Source of the DNA: Arthrobacter sp. Alg241-R88
GTDB taxonomy: Bacteria; Actinomycetota; Actinomycetes; Actinomycetales; Micrococcaceae
Direction of reading: 5' to 3'
Length of the DNA: 64,000 nucleotides
Assembly: GCF_900537115.1 (NCBI RefSeq)
Contig: NZ_UNRG01000001.1
Coordinates: 892,093 to 956,092, forward strand
Below, one piece after another: positions 17,732 through 25,879 of the stretch. Below the pieces are notes generated by a model. The model was not told the origin of the DNA. It saw nothing but the letters and a program-made list of their open reading frames with translations, and searched no databases. A program made the translations under genes and the position numbers. Each line of letters starts with the position of its first letter. Within the stretch, counting starts at the first letter, position 1.

Positions 17732-18379
17732 CTACTGCTTCAGGAAGCTGATGGCGTCATCGTCCGTGAGCTGTTCGAAATGCCGGTAGAAGCTGCCCAC
17801 GGCGCGGAACTTGCCCGGAAGATGCAGGCATAGCACGGCGTCGCATGCCCGCTCCACGGATGACACCGCCTCTATCGACCCCACCGGGGCGGCGGCCACC
17901 ACGGTTTTCGCCCCACCCCCGCGGACGGCTTCGATAGCGGCCCGCATGGTGGCGCCGGTGGCAAGGCCGTCGTCGATCAGCAAGACCGTCTTGCCGGAAA
18001 CATCCTGGTCTGTTCCCGGATAGAGGTTCACCCGGCGGAGCAGTTCGGAGCGTTCGCGCTTCTCCACCTCGTCCAGCAGTTCCTGCCGCACTCCGTGCTC
18101 AAGTACCCTGTCCACCAGCGGCTTGTTGAGCAGTCGGACCGTCCGGCCACGCGCCCACGCCAGGGCTCCAAACGCCGTTTCCTGGTGTCCCGGGATGCCG
18201 AGTTTGCGCACCAGGACAGTTCCCAGCGGGAGGTAGAGGGCTTTGGCGGCGGAAGCCGCTACCGGGATGCCGCCCCGGGCAAGGCCAAGGACCACGGTGC
18301 CGGGCCGCCCGCGGAACTGTGCGAGTACCGCGGCCAGCCTCTCACCGGCCTCCGTGCGGTCTTCGAAGCGCGTCACCAT
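17732..18379 (-). CDS. Phosphoribosyltransferase family protein
   Basis: A 215-residue type I phosphoribosyltransferase-fold protein. The PRPP-binding motif VLLIDDGLATGATM is near residue 125, preceded by the hood region GLARGGIPVAASAAKAL near 35. Proteins of this kind are often found alone or fused to dienelactone hydrolases, and their base substrate is unknown. Cysteine residues near the C-terminus and FRAVGSFYRHFEQLTDDD are typical of the group. ATG 18379 has GGAGGGAG just upstream, and a TAGGCT -10 element lies at 18413-18418. An in-frame extension to 18409 is not needed. Confidence 0.88.
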   Translation of the reverse strand: MVTRFEDRTEAGERLAAVLAQFRGRPGTVVLGLARGGIPVAASAAKALYLPLGTVLVRKLGIPGHQETAFGALAWARGRTVRLLNKPLVDRVLEHGVRQELLDEVEKRERSELLRRVNLYPGTDQDVSGKTVLLIDDGLATGATMRAAIEAVRGGGAKTVVAAAPVGSIEAVSSVERACDAVLCLHLPGKFRAVGSFYRHFEQLTDDDAISFLKQ

Positions 18380-18412
18380 GGCTCCCTCCCGGCTCTCTCC
18401 AGCCCTCACTTC

Positions 18413-18418
18413 AGCCTA
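18413..18418 (-). promoter_or_regulatory. -10 element of the phosphoribosyltransferase gene
   Basis: TAGGCT on the minus strand, giving a leader of roughly 27 bases that contains the GGAGGGAG ribosome binding site. Confidence 0.35.
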
Positions 18419-18481
18419 CCGCCGGGGAAGGGACAGCAGGAGGCAAGCGGCAGGGACGAGGAAGTATTTAGCGGGAAGTAT

Positions 18482-19309
18482 TTACACGGCGAGGAACGTG
18501 ATGGCCGCCTGCTTGAAGGCCCGGCTGGTGACCGCGTTGGTGTGGTTGCGGCCCGGCAGCATGACCTCTTCGACCATCGCCCCGGCATTGCGTGCGAGCC
18601 CGGCGAGTTGCGGCAGGCTGGCGGCGCGTTCATCCTTGTCGCCGGCCACCAGGAGCATGGGTACGTGAGGTACCGCCTCGGCAGGATCATAGGGTTCGGC
18701 CTTGATGGCTTCCACCAGGGAGAGCAGCGCAAAAATGTTGTTGCTGGGCAGCAGAAGGGCCATCTTGAGCAGCCGGGCGGTGGACTCGTCAGCGATCGGG
18801 GTCCCGTCCGCGAGGTAATCCTGCGCTGCAACGAGATCGAAGGCCGCGAGCGGATCCGCGACGTTCGGCCCGCCCAGCACCAGCCGGTGCACGATCTCGG
18901 GCTGCGTGGCGCCGAACTCCCAGGCGAGCCGGGAACCCAGGGAATAACCCACTATGTCCAGCCCGCTGGAAGGGTCACCGTCCTGCAAAGGGCGCACACC
19001 GGCGTCGAACGCCACCTGGAGCAGGTCCGCCCGGATCCTGCTGGGGGAGTAGGAGTCCATGTCCTCCGGCGCCCCGCTGCGGCCGTGCCCGGGCAGGTCA
19101 ACAGTGATAACGCGGCGGCCGGCGTCAAGCAACGCACCCACCCAACCGGTGTCTTCCCAATTCAGTTTGCTGGAGGACGAGAAGCCGTGCAGCAGCAGAA
19201 CAGGCCGGAGCCTGGCGTCCGCCGCAGGATCATGAACCCCCACATATAACTGGGGATCTGTTCCCTCTACAGTGTGCGAATGCTGCTCGCCGGTGTGCCT
19301 GCCGCTCAT
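18482..19309 (-). CDS. Alpha/beta hydrolase
   Basis: A 275-residue alpha/beta-fold hydrolase. The oxyanion region LLLHGFSSSSKLNW is near residue 40, VDLPGHGRS near 70, and the nucleophile elbow GYSLGS near 120 (GxSxG with the catalytic Ser). The acid is probably in LLVAGDKDERA and the catalytic histidine in GRNHTNAV. The substrate is unknown. The ATG at 19309 is preferred because GAGGA lies 8 bases upstream; a TTG/ATG pair at 19327/19324 would add six residues. About 180 bases without a recognisable feature separate it from the permease gene upstream. Confidence 0.87.
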   Translation of the reverse strand: MSGRHTGEQHSHTVEGTDPQLYVGVHDPAADARLRPVLLLHGFSSSSKLNWEDTGWVGALLDAGRRVITVDLPGHGRSGAPEDMDSYSPSRIRADLLQVAFDAGVRPLQDGDPSSGLDIVGYSLGSRLAWEFGATQPEIVHRLVLGGPNVADPLAAFDLVAAQDYLADGTPIADESTARLLKMALLLPSNNIFALLSLVEAIKAEPYDPAEAVPHVPMLLVAGDKDERAASLPQLAGLARNAGAMVEEVMLPGRNHTNAVTSRAFKQAAITFLAV

Positions 19310-19489
19310 AGTGCCAGTCCTCATCAACTACGGCGCACAGGCGGACCCGGCGCGTGGAAGCTCGTCCTTCGGGACTACTCTACCTGCCGGAAGTGCCGGC
19401 AATTCCACCTCGGATTCCGCCTTGCCGCCACGCCCCACCAGGTGGCACTATAAGCCGTTTTCGGCGGTCAGACCTGGACACAACGCGGC

Positions 19490-20869
19490 CTAGGTGGACC
19501 GGTGCGTCCTGGCGTTAAACCGACCGGCCAGGGCGCAGGCCACCGCGATCCCGGCAATCAGTCCGATGGTGCTGAAGAGCTGGATGCGGCTGCTCTCAGC
19601 GCTGAAGCCCACCGCGAAAATCAGGCCCAGCAGGACGAGCCCCACAATGGTCAAAACGGGGAAGCCCTTCATCCGCAGGGGCAGCGGCGTGCCCTCCCGG
19701 TCTGCCCGGCGCCGCAGGATCAGCTGCGAGACCAGCGCGCTGCCCCACACCACCAGGCAGGTGGACCCCACCAGCTGGAACAGGGCAGGAAGGATGCGCT
19801 CGGGAAACAGCAGCTCCAGGACAGTGGCGATAAAGCCGAAGGCCACGGACACCCCAACAGCCAGCATCGGCACGCTGGCGCCGCTCAGCCGGGTGAGGAA
19901 CCGCGGTGCTTCGGCCCGCTCGGCAAGGGAATAGACCATGCGGGAGGCCCCGTAGAGGTTGGCGTTCAACGCCGAAAGGAGCGCGACGACGGCCACCAGG
20001 GTGATGGCCGTGGCGGCGCCGGGGATGCGGGCGGCATCCAGAACGCCGGCGAACGGTGACGCGAGGCTTTCCGATGTTGCGGGAAGGACGGCGGCGATCA
20101 CAAAAACGGAGCCGATGTAGAAAACCAGGATGCGCCACACAACAGTCCTGATGGCTTTGCCCACGCTGTGTTCCGGATCTTCCGTCTCTGCCGCCGCCAC
20201 CGAGACGATCTCCGTGCCGCCAAAGGCGAAGATCACCACAAAGAGCGCGGAGGCTATCCCGCCAAGGCCTGCGGGGGCAAAGTCCGACGTCAGGTTGGCC
20301 AGGCCGGGGGACGCAACGTCAGGCAACAGGCCCAGCAGCAGGGCAGCGCCCACCACCAGGAACAGGACGATCGCGGCGACCTTGAGAATGGCGAACCAGA
20401 ACTCGAACTCACCGAAGTTCCGGACCCCCGTGAGGTTGATGGCGGTGAAGACGACCATAAAAACAAGAGCAAGCGCCCAGACCGGAATCACCGGCCAGAT
20501 CGTAAAGAGAAGCCCGGCCGCTCCCAGCGCCTCGGCGGCGATCACCACCACCAGCTGCAGCCACCACAGCCACCCGATGGTGGCACCGGCTGTTTTTCCG
20601 AGCGCACGTTCGGCATACACCGAGAAGGCGCCGCTGTTCGGGTTGGCGGCAGCCATCTCGCCCAGCGCCCACATCACCAGGATGATCAGGGTGCCGGCCA
20701 CCAGGTAGGAGATGAGCACTGCCGGGCCGGCTGCCTGGACCCCGGCCCCGGATCCCAGGAACAGCCCGGCGCCGATGGCGCTACCCAGGCCCATCATGGT
20801 GAGCTGGCGGGGTTTCATGCTGTGGCCCAGGTGGCCCTGCGGACGCAGTTCGGTGGACTTCATCGTCAT
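19490..20869 (-). CDS. Amino acid permease (APC superfamily)
   Basis: A 459-residue amino acid:proton symporter with about 12 spans. The first span carries LTMMGLGSAIGAGLFLGSG, the unwound substrate-binding motif of the family. NPNSGAFSVYAERALGKTAG and FGGTEIVSVAAAETEDPEHS are further family blocks of the GABA/aromatic/proline permease group. The exact amino acid cannot be assigned. ATG 20869 (or ATG 20863, two codons later) follows AAGAAGG; an in-frame extension to 21013 would enter the promoter region and is rejected. It is divergent from the NAD operon. Confidence 0.9.
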   Translation of the reverse strand: MTMKSTELRPQGHLGHSMKPRQLTMMGLGSAIGAGLFLGSGAGVQAAGPAVLISYLVAGTLIILVMWALGEMAAANPNSGAFSVYAERALGKTAGATIGWLWWLQLVVVIAAEALGAAGLLFTIWPVIPVWALALVFMVVFTAINLTGVRNFGEFEFWFAILKVAAIVLFLVVGAALLLGLLPDVASPGLANLTSDFAPAGLGGIASALFVVIFAFGGTEIVSVAAAETEDPEHSVGKAIRTVVWRILVFYIGSVFVIAAVLPATSESLASPFAGVLDAARIPGAATAITLVAVVALLSALNANLYGASRMVYSLAERAEAPRFLTRLSGASVPMLAVGVSVAFGFIATVLELLFPERILPALFQLVGSTCLVVWGSALVSQLILRRRADREGTPLPLRMKGFPVLTIVGLVLLGLIFAVGFSAESSRIQLFSTIGLIAGIAVACALAGRFNARTHRST

Positions 20870-21006
20870 TTTGCTACTGGACCTTCTTGGGGTTGTGTGC
20901 GGTGGCTCCTCGTGGGACCTCTTGAATTTACCGTCTCCAAACCTGCTGCAGGTACTCGGCTCATGATCCACGCCGGGACGAGCCCTGGAAGCGTGGGCTG
21001 AAATAT

Positions 21007-21037
21007 TTGGCAATTCAGCGGGTGCTGCCCGTAGAAT
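21007..21037 (+). promoter_or_regulatory. Promoter of the nrtR-nad operon
   Basis: TTGGCA (21007-21012) and TAGAAT (21032-21037) are spaced by 19 bases. The transcript would start near 21044, inside the palindrome at 21037-21065, leaving a leader of about 67 bases. Confidence 0.5.
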
Positions 21038-21065
21038 TAGTTTTGGTCAAGGTGACCATAACTAA
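21037..21065. promoter_or_regulatory. Probable NrtR operator, 29-bp palindrome
   Basis: Left arm TTAGTTTTGGTCA and right arm TGACCATAACTAA are complementary at 12 of 13 positions around an AGG centre. The site overlaps the predicted -10 edge and transcript start of the NAD operon. A dimeric repressor bound here would block transcription. Its placement directly before a Nudix-type regulator gene makes autoregulation by that protein the simplest reading. Confidence 0.75.
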
Positions 21066-21110
21066 TCGGGGCGCCAGCAAAAGGGTCCCGCAGGCCGAAG
21101 GCGGTGGACC

Positions 21111-21821
21111 ATGTACTCGAGCTCGGCAAACGTCTCGGAGCGCCAGGCGGCCCCGCCTTCGCTGGCCATCTCCACTGTCATCTTTGCGCTGCGCCCCAGC
21201 GAAAGCTCCGGCCGGCCAACACTGTGGTTGCCCCTGGTGCGCCGGATCCGGGAGCCGTACAAGGGCCTCTGGGCGCTGCCCGGAGGCCCCCTCAGCCACA
21301 CCGAATCCCTGCAGGACGCGGCAGCGCGGAACCTGGGGGAGACCACCGGCCTCGCTCCCAGCTACCTGGAGCAGCTGTATGCCTTCGGCGGTCTCCACCG
21401 CTCACCCACCCAGCGGGTGGTCTCGATTGTGTACTGGGCGCTGGTCCAGCCCACTGAAGCCGCGCTCGCAGATGAGTCGGAGAACGTCCGGTGGTTCCGG
21501 GCGGACCGGCTGGGGGACTTGGCCTTCGATCACAACGCGATCGTGGACTACGCGCTCTGGCGGTTGCGCAACAAGCTGGCCTACGGCTCCGTGGCCTACC
21601 ACCTGCTGGGCGAATACTTCACCCTCGCCCAGGTCCGGGAGGTCTACGAGGCAGTTCTGGACAGGCAGCTGGACCCCGCCAACTTCCGCCGGCAACTCAA
21701 ATCCACCCCGGACATCGAGGAAACCGGCGAATACCTCCAGGGCGGCAAGCACCGCCCTCCCCGCCTCTACCGCTTCACCGGCCGGCCCGGCCTTGACCCA
21801 GACAACAGGAGCACACCATGA
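21111..21821 (+). CDS. nrtR: NrtR-like Nudix transcriptional regulator of NAD synthesis
   Basis: A 236-residue protein with an N-terminal Nudix domain (about 15-145) and a C-terminal winged-helix region (about 150-220; KLAYGSVAYHLLGEYFTLAQ begins it), the architecture of NrtR. NrtR proteins bind ADP-ribose and repress NAD synthesis or recycling genes. The Nudix box (residues 58-81, GGPLSHTES through GETTGL) keeps the Gly, Glu65 and Arg73 but has RNLGET where catalytic enzymes have REUxEE. Hydrolase activity is therefore probably lost, as in characterised NrtR regulators. The gene heads the nadA-nadB-nadC operon and overlaps nadA by 4 bases. A plain Nudix hydrolase is the alternative. Confidence 0.85.
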   Translation: MYSSSANVSERQAAPPSLAISTVIFALRPSESSGRPTLWLPLVRRIREPYKGLWALPGGPLSHTESLQDAAARNLGETTGLAPSYLEQLYAFGGLHRSPTQRVVSIVYWALVQPTEAALADESENVRWFRADRLGDLAFDHNAIVDYALWRLRNKLAYGSVAYHLLGEYFTLAQVREVYEAVLDRQLDPANFRRQLKSTPDIEETGEYLQGGKHRPPRLYRFTGRPGLDPDNRSTP

Positions 21822-23122
21822 GCAGCGTCAACACAGCAATCCAGCTGATCACGCGCGAACAGGCCGAAAAAGGCGCAACCGCAAAGGGCAGCACCTGCAG
21901 CCCCGCGCTGGCCAAGGGTCCGTGGGACTACGACCTTGCAGAGGCGCTCGCCGGCATCCCGGCCTACGGCCCGGGTGCTTCCAGCGCGGACGTCGCACCT
22001 CCGGCCACCCCCCGCCAGGGGCAGTTGCCGGAAGAGTACAAACTGGCCAGCGACGCCGAGCTGGGCGAGAGGATCCTGTCCGCGAAGGCTGCCCTGGGGG
22101 ATAGGGCCGTCATCCTGGGGCACTTCTACCAGCGCGATGAAGTCATCCAGTACGCCGACTTCGTGGGTGACTCCTTCCAGCTGGCCAACGCCGCGCTGAC
22201 CCGGCCGGATGCTGAGGCCATCGTGTTCTGCGGCGTCCACTTCATGGCCGAAACCGCCGACATCCTTTCGGCGCCCGACCAGGCCGTTATCCTGCCCAAC
22301 CTGGCGGCCGGCTGCTCCATGGCGGACATGGCTGACGCCGACTCCGTGGCTGAGTGCTGGGAGCAGCTCGAGGAGATCTACGGCACCGAGCCCGACGCCG
22401 ACGGGCGGGTTCCGGTCATTCCTGTCACCTACATGAATTCCTCCGCAGCCCTGAAGGCTTTCTGCGGTGAGCATGGCGGTATTGTCTGCACCTCCTCAAA
22501 CGCCAAAACTGTCCTCGAGTGGGCGTTCCAGCGGGCCCGGCGGGTGCTGTTCTTCCCGGACCAGCACCTGGGCCGCAACACCGCCAAGGCTCTGGGCGTG
22601 CCTCTGGAAGAGATGCCCATGTGGAACCCGCGGAAGGACCTGGGCGGCAATGACGAACAGGCACTGCTGGATTCCAGGGTCATCCTGTGGCACGGGTTCT
22701 GCTCGGTGCACAAGCGGTTCAACGTAGCCCAGATCGACAAGGCCCGGGCCGACTTTCCCGGCGTCCAGGTGATCGTGCACCCGGAGTGCCCTATGGAGGT
22801 GGTGGACGCAGCCGATTCTGCCGGCTCAACCGACTTCATCAAGAAAGCGATCGCCGCGGCCACCGAACCAACCACGTTCGCTATCGGCACCGAAATCAAC
22901 ATGGTGAACCGCCTCGCGGCAGAGTACCCGCAGCACACCATCTTCTGCCTTGATCCCGTCATCTGCCCCTGCTCCACCATGTACCGCATCCACCCCGGCT
23001 ACCTTGCCTGGGTCCTCGAAGAACTGGTGGCCGGGCGCGTGGTCAACCGGATCACGGTCGCGGATTCAGTGCAGGACCACGCACGGACAGCACTCGAGCG
23101 CATGCTCGCGGCCAGGCCGTAA
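21818..23122 (+). CDS. nadA: Quinolinate synthase NadA
   Basis: Condenses iminoaspartate with dihydroxyacetone phosphate to quinolinate using a [4Fe-4S] cluster, the second step of de novo NAD synthesis. The protein has 434 residues. Cluster-ligand regions are visible: FCGVHFMAETADIL, HPECPMEVVDAADSAGSTDF and the C-terminal DPVICPCSTMYRIHP. The N-terminal about 75 residues are extra compared with the shorter enzymes. ATGA overlaps the nrtR stop, and the stop overlaps the nadB start by one base. Confidence 0.97.
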   Translation: MSSVNTAIQLITREQAEKGATAKGSTCSPALAKGPWDYDLAEALAGIPAYGPGASSADVAPPATPRQGQLPEEYKLASDAELGERILSAKAALGDRAVILGHFYQRDEVIQYADFVGDSFQLANAALTRPDAEAIVFCGVHFMAETADILSAPDQAVILPNLAAGCSMADMADADSVAECWEQLEEIYGTEPDADGRVPVIPVTYMNSSAALKAFCGEHGGIVCTSSNAKTVLEWAFQRARRVLFFPDQHLGRNTAKALGVPLEEMPMWNPRKDLGGNDEQALLDSRVILWHGFCSVHKRFNVAQIDKARADFPGVQVIVHPECPMEVVDAADSAGSTDFIKKAIAAATEPTTFAIGTEINMVNRLAAEYPQHTIFCLDPVICPCSTMYRIHPGYLAWVLEELVAGRVVNRITVADSVQDHARTALERMLAARP

Positions 23123-24963
23123 TGACAGGGCCGGCTTTTATGCATCGTGTTGAGGGTGGCGGTACGCCAGGACCCGGCGGGCCGCCCTGCGGCCGCAACG
23201 CTGCGGGCCGGCCGCGGCTGATCGTCGTCGGCACTGGCATCGCCGGCCTGTACGCTGCCCTGCTGGCCACGGATGCCGGTGCCGACGTGGTGCTCCTGAG
23301 CAAAGGAAAGCTTCGCGACAGCAACACCTGGTACGCCCAGGGCGGGATTTCTGCGGTGCTGGACGGGCCTGCTCCGGGTGACACGGTGGCTGCCCACATC
23401 GCGGACACGCTCCAGGCTGGCGCGGGGCATTGCCACGAAGCTGCCGTCCGGCTGATGTGCGCGGAGGCGCGCCGCGACATCGCAGGGCTGCAACGGTTTG
23501 GTGTGCAGTTCGATTGCGGCTCCGACGGCGGCCCTGCGCTCGGGTTGGAAGCGGCCCATTCTGCCCCGCGCATCCTCCATGCCGGCGGCGACGCCACCGG
23601 GGCAAAGGTGGCCGGGGCCCTGATCCGGGCAGTGTTCGCGCGGCAGGCGGAGGGGACACTGACGGTCCGAACCTCAGCCCACGCAACATCCTTGCTGCAG
23701 CAGGACGGGAAAGTTGTTGGAGTGGAATTCCTCCACCACGGCATCAGGGCCGCTGTGCACGGGGACGCCGTCCTGCTGGCAACCGGAGGAGCGGGGCAGC
23801 TGTTTGCCCAGACCACCAACCCGGCAGTGGCAACCGCCGACGGCCTTTCGCTCGCAGTCCGCGCCGGAGCTGAGGTAGCAGACCTTGAGTTCTTCCAGTT
23901 CCACCCCACCTGCCTGGTTTCCGGGGCCGGTGCCGCGAACGCGGCCACGGCTCCGTGCCTGGACCGGGATCCGCTGCTCATTTCCGAAGCTGTCCGCGGC
24001 GAAGGCGCACTCCTCGTCGACGGCAACGGGAAACGGTTCATGCGGGCCTACCATCCGGACGCTGAACTGGCGCCACGCGACGTCGTGTCGCGCAGCATCG
24101 CCCTGCACCTGGCCAAGCTCGGCGACTCCAACGGCCACGTCTACCTCGACGCCCGCGCCATTGAGGCGGCCAAGGGGCAAGGTTTCCTGGCGACGCGCTT
24201 CCCCACCCTCACGGAAAGGACGCTTGCGGCGGGCATTGACTGGACCCGCGAATTGGTCCCCGTTGCTCCCGCCGCCCACTACTGGATGGGTGGAGTGCGT
24301 ACCGACCTGCACGCCAGGACCACGGTTCCCGGGCTGTATGCAGCCGGGGAAGTGGCCTGCACAGGGGTCCAGGGCGCAAACCGGCTGGCCAGCAACTCCC
24401 TCCTGGAAGGACTCGTTTTCGGCCGCCGCGCTGTTGAAGACTTTTTGTCTGGTGACCGTGGTTGGGACGCGCCCCGAGGCACCGATGCTCCGCGTGCTGT
24501 CTCGGCCGCGGCCGGCCTCCCCTTGACGCACGCTTCCGCACCGCTGCCCCGCGACGCTGAGAGCGACGTCACCTTCCCTGCTGCTTTAAAAGGCGAGCCG
24601 GCCCAATCGTCCTTGTCCGAGAGCCTGCCAGCTAGCTTCGGTGGGGGGGATGACACCCCGTTCTCCCGCGAAGCCCTTCGGCGGTTGATGACTGCCAAGG
24701 CCGGGGTGCTTCGCAATGGGGTGTTGCTTGGGGAGGCGGCGGAGACTCTTGGCCGGTGGGACGCCGTCGTACGTCCTGGTGCTGTTCCCGCTGGCGGGCA
24801 CGCCCGGGACCACGAGGACCGCAACCTGCTGCTGGCTGCCCAGTTGCTGGTCGCTGCCGCGCTTGCCCGCCGCGACTCGCTGGGGGCGCATTACCGCAGC
24901 GACGATCCCGAAGAACCGGATACGAATTCCCTCCGCCCGAAAGCGAGCCTCCTCAATGACTGA
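23122..24963 (+). CDS. nadB: L-aspartate oxidase NadB
   Basis: FAD enzyme that oxidises L-aspartate to iminoaspartate, the substrate of NadA. The dinucleotide-binding motif GTGIAGLYAALLATDAGA is near residue 38. SNTWYAQGGISAV, ATGGAGQLF, EFFQFHPTCL and HYWMGGVRTD are family blocks with active-site residues. At 613 residues it is longer than the usual about 540. The extra length lies in a Pro/Ser/Ala-rich stretch of roughly residues 445-510 between the catalytic part and the C-terminal helical domain. It overlaps nadC by 8 bases. Confidence 0.96.
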   Translation: MTGPAFMHRVEGGGTPGPGGPPCGRNAAGRPRLIVVGTGIAGLYAALLATDAGADVVLLSKGKLRDSNTWYAQGGISAVLDGPAPGDTVAAHIADTLQAGAGHCHEAAVRLMCAEARRDIAGLQRFGVQFDCGSDGGPALGLEAAHSAPRILHAGGDATGAKVAGALIRAVFARQAEGTLTVRTSAHATSLLQQDGKVVGVEFLHHGIRAAVHGDAVLLATGGAGQLFAQTTNPAVATADGLSLAVRAGAEVADLEFFQFHPTCLVSGAGAANAATAPCLDRDPLLISEAVRGEGALLVDGNGKRFMRAYHPDAELAPRDVVSRSIALHLAKLGDSNGHVYLDARAIEAAKGQGFLATRFPTLTERTLAAGIDWTRELVPVAPAAHYWMGGVRTDLHARTTVPGLYAAGEVACTGVQGANRLASNSLLEGLVFGRRAVEDFLSGDRGWDAPRGTDAPRAVSAAAGLPLTHASAPLPRDAESDVTFPAALKGEPAQSSLSESLPASFGGGDDTPFSREALRRLMTAKAGVLRNGVLLGEAAETLGRWDAVVRPGAVPAGGHARDHEDRNLLLAAQLLVAAALARRDSLGAHYRSDDPEEPDTNSLRPKASLLND

Positions 24964-25873
24964 ACACTCCGTGATGGAACAGGCCACCCGCAAACAGGCG
25001 GCGCCCGCACTTACCCTGCCTGCGGCGCCGGTACGGGAGATCCTGGAGCGGGCCTTCGCGGAGGACGCTCCTGCCGGGGACATAACCTCCCAGCTGCTGA
25101 TTCCCGCTGATGCACGTGCCACGGCCGTACTGAATGCGCGGGTGCCTGGGGTCCTCAGCGGCGCCACGGTGTTCCGGGACGCCATGCTGCTGGTGGACCC
25201 GGACACCCACGTGGAGCTGTTGCTGGGGGACGGAGAAAAGTTCGACGCCGGCACCCACCTCGCGCGGGTCAGCGGCCGGGCAAGGTCTGTGCTGCTTGCC
25301 GAACGCGTGGCCCTGAACCTGGTGCAGCGGATGTCCGCCATCGCCACAAGGACCGCAGAGTTTGTCCGGCTGACTGAAGGCACGCCCGCCAGAATCACCG
25401 ATACCCGCAAGACCACGCCCGGGCTGCGGGTCCTGGAGCGGTTCGCGGTGCGCTGCGGCGGCGGCGCCAACCACCGGTACAGCCTCTCCGACGCCGTCCT
25501 GGCCAAGGACAACCACCTCGCCGTGATGACGGGCGGGGATCCGGCCAGGCTTACCGCGCTTCTCGCAGCAGCCAAAGCACAGCTGGGCCACACCACGCAC
25601 TTTGAGGTGGAGGTGGACCGGATGGACCAGATCGAGCCCGTCCTGGCGGCCGGTGTGGACACCATTATGCTGGACAACTTCACGCCTGAGGAGCTGAAAG
25701 CCGGCGTAGCCCTGGTAGCCGGGCGCGCGCGGGTGGAGGCCAGTGGAAACGTGAACCTCGGGACGGTGGCGGCGATAGCAGCCACGGGGGTCGACGTCAT
25801 TTCCGTTGGCGCCCTTACCCACACCGTGGCGGCCCTGGACCTCGGGCTGGACGTCGAACTGACTGCCGAGTGA
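24956..25873 (+). CDS. nadC: Nicotinate-nucleotide pyrophosphorylase (carboxylating) NadC
   Basis: Converts quinolinate and PRPP to nicotinate mononucleotide, the third de novo step. With this start it has 305 residues. FAEDAPAGDITSQLL near residue 35, ARSVLLAERVALNLVQRMS, the basic ITDTRKTTPGLRVLERFAVR quinolinate-binding region and HFEVEVDRMDQ are typical. The ATG at 24956 overlaps the end of nadB by 8 bases; ATG 24974 is the only close alternative, and a frame running back to 24716 is inside nadB. Confidence 0.96.
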   Translation: MTEHSVMEQATRKQAAPALTLPAAPVREILERAFAEDAPAGDITSQLLIPADARATAVLNARVPGVLSGATVFRDAMLLVDPDTHVELLLGDGEKFDAGTHLARVSGRARSVLLAERVALNLVQRMSAIATRTAEFVRLTEGTPARITDTRKTTPGLRVLERFAVRCGGGANHRYSLSDAVLAKDNHLAVMTGGDPARLTALLAAAKAQLGHTTHFEVEVDRMDQIEPVLAAGVDTIMLDNFTPEELKAGVALVAGRARVEASGNVNLGTVAAIAATGVDVISVGALTHTVAALDLGLDVELTAE

Positions 25874-25879
25874 CTTTCC

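Noticed and set aside
18095..19249. Plus-strand open frame of 384 codons over the phosphoribosyltransferase and hydrolase genes
   Set aside because: Antisense to two genes with clear active-site motifs.
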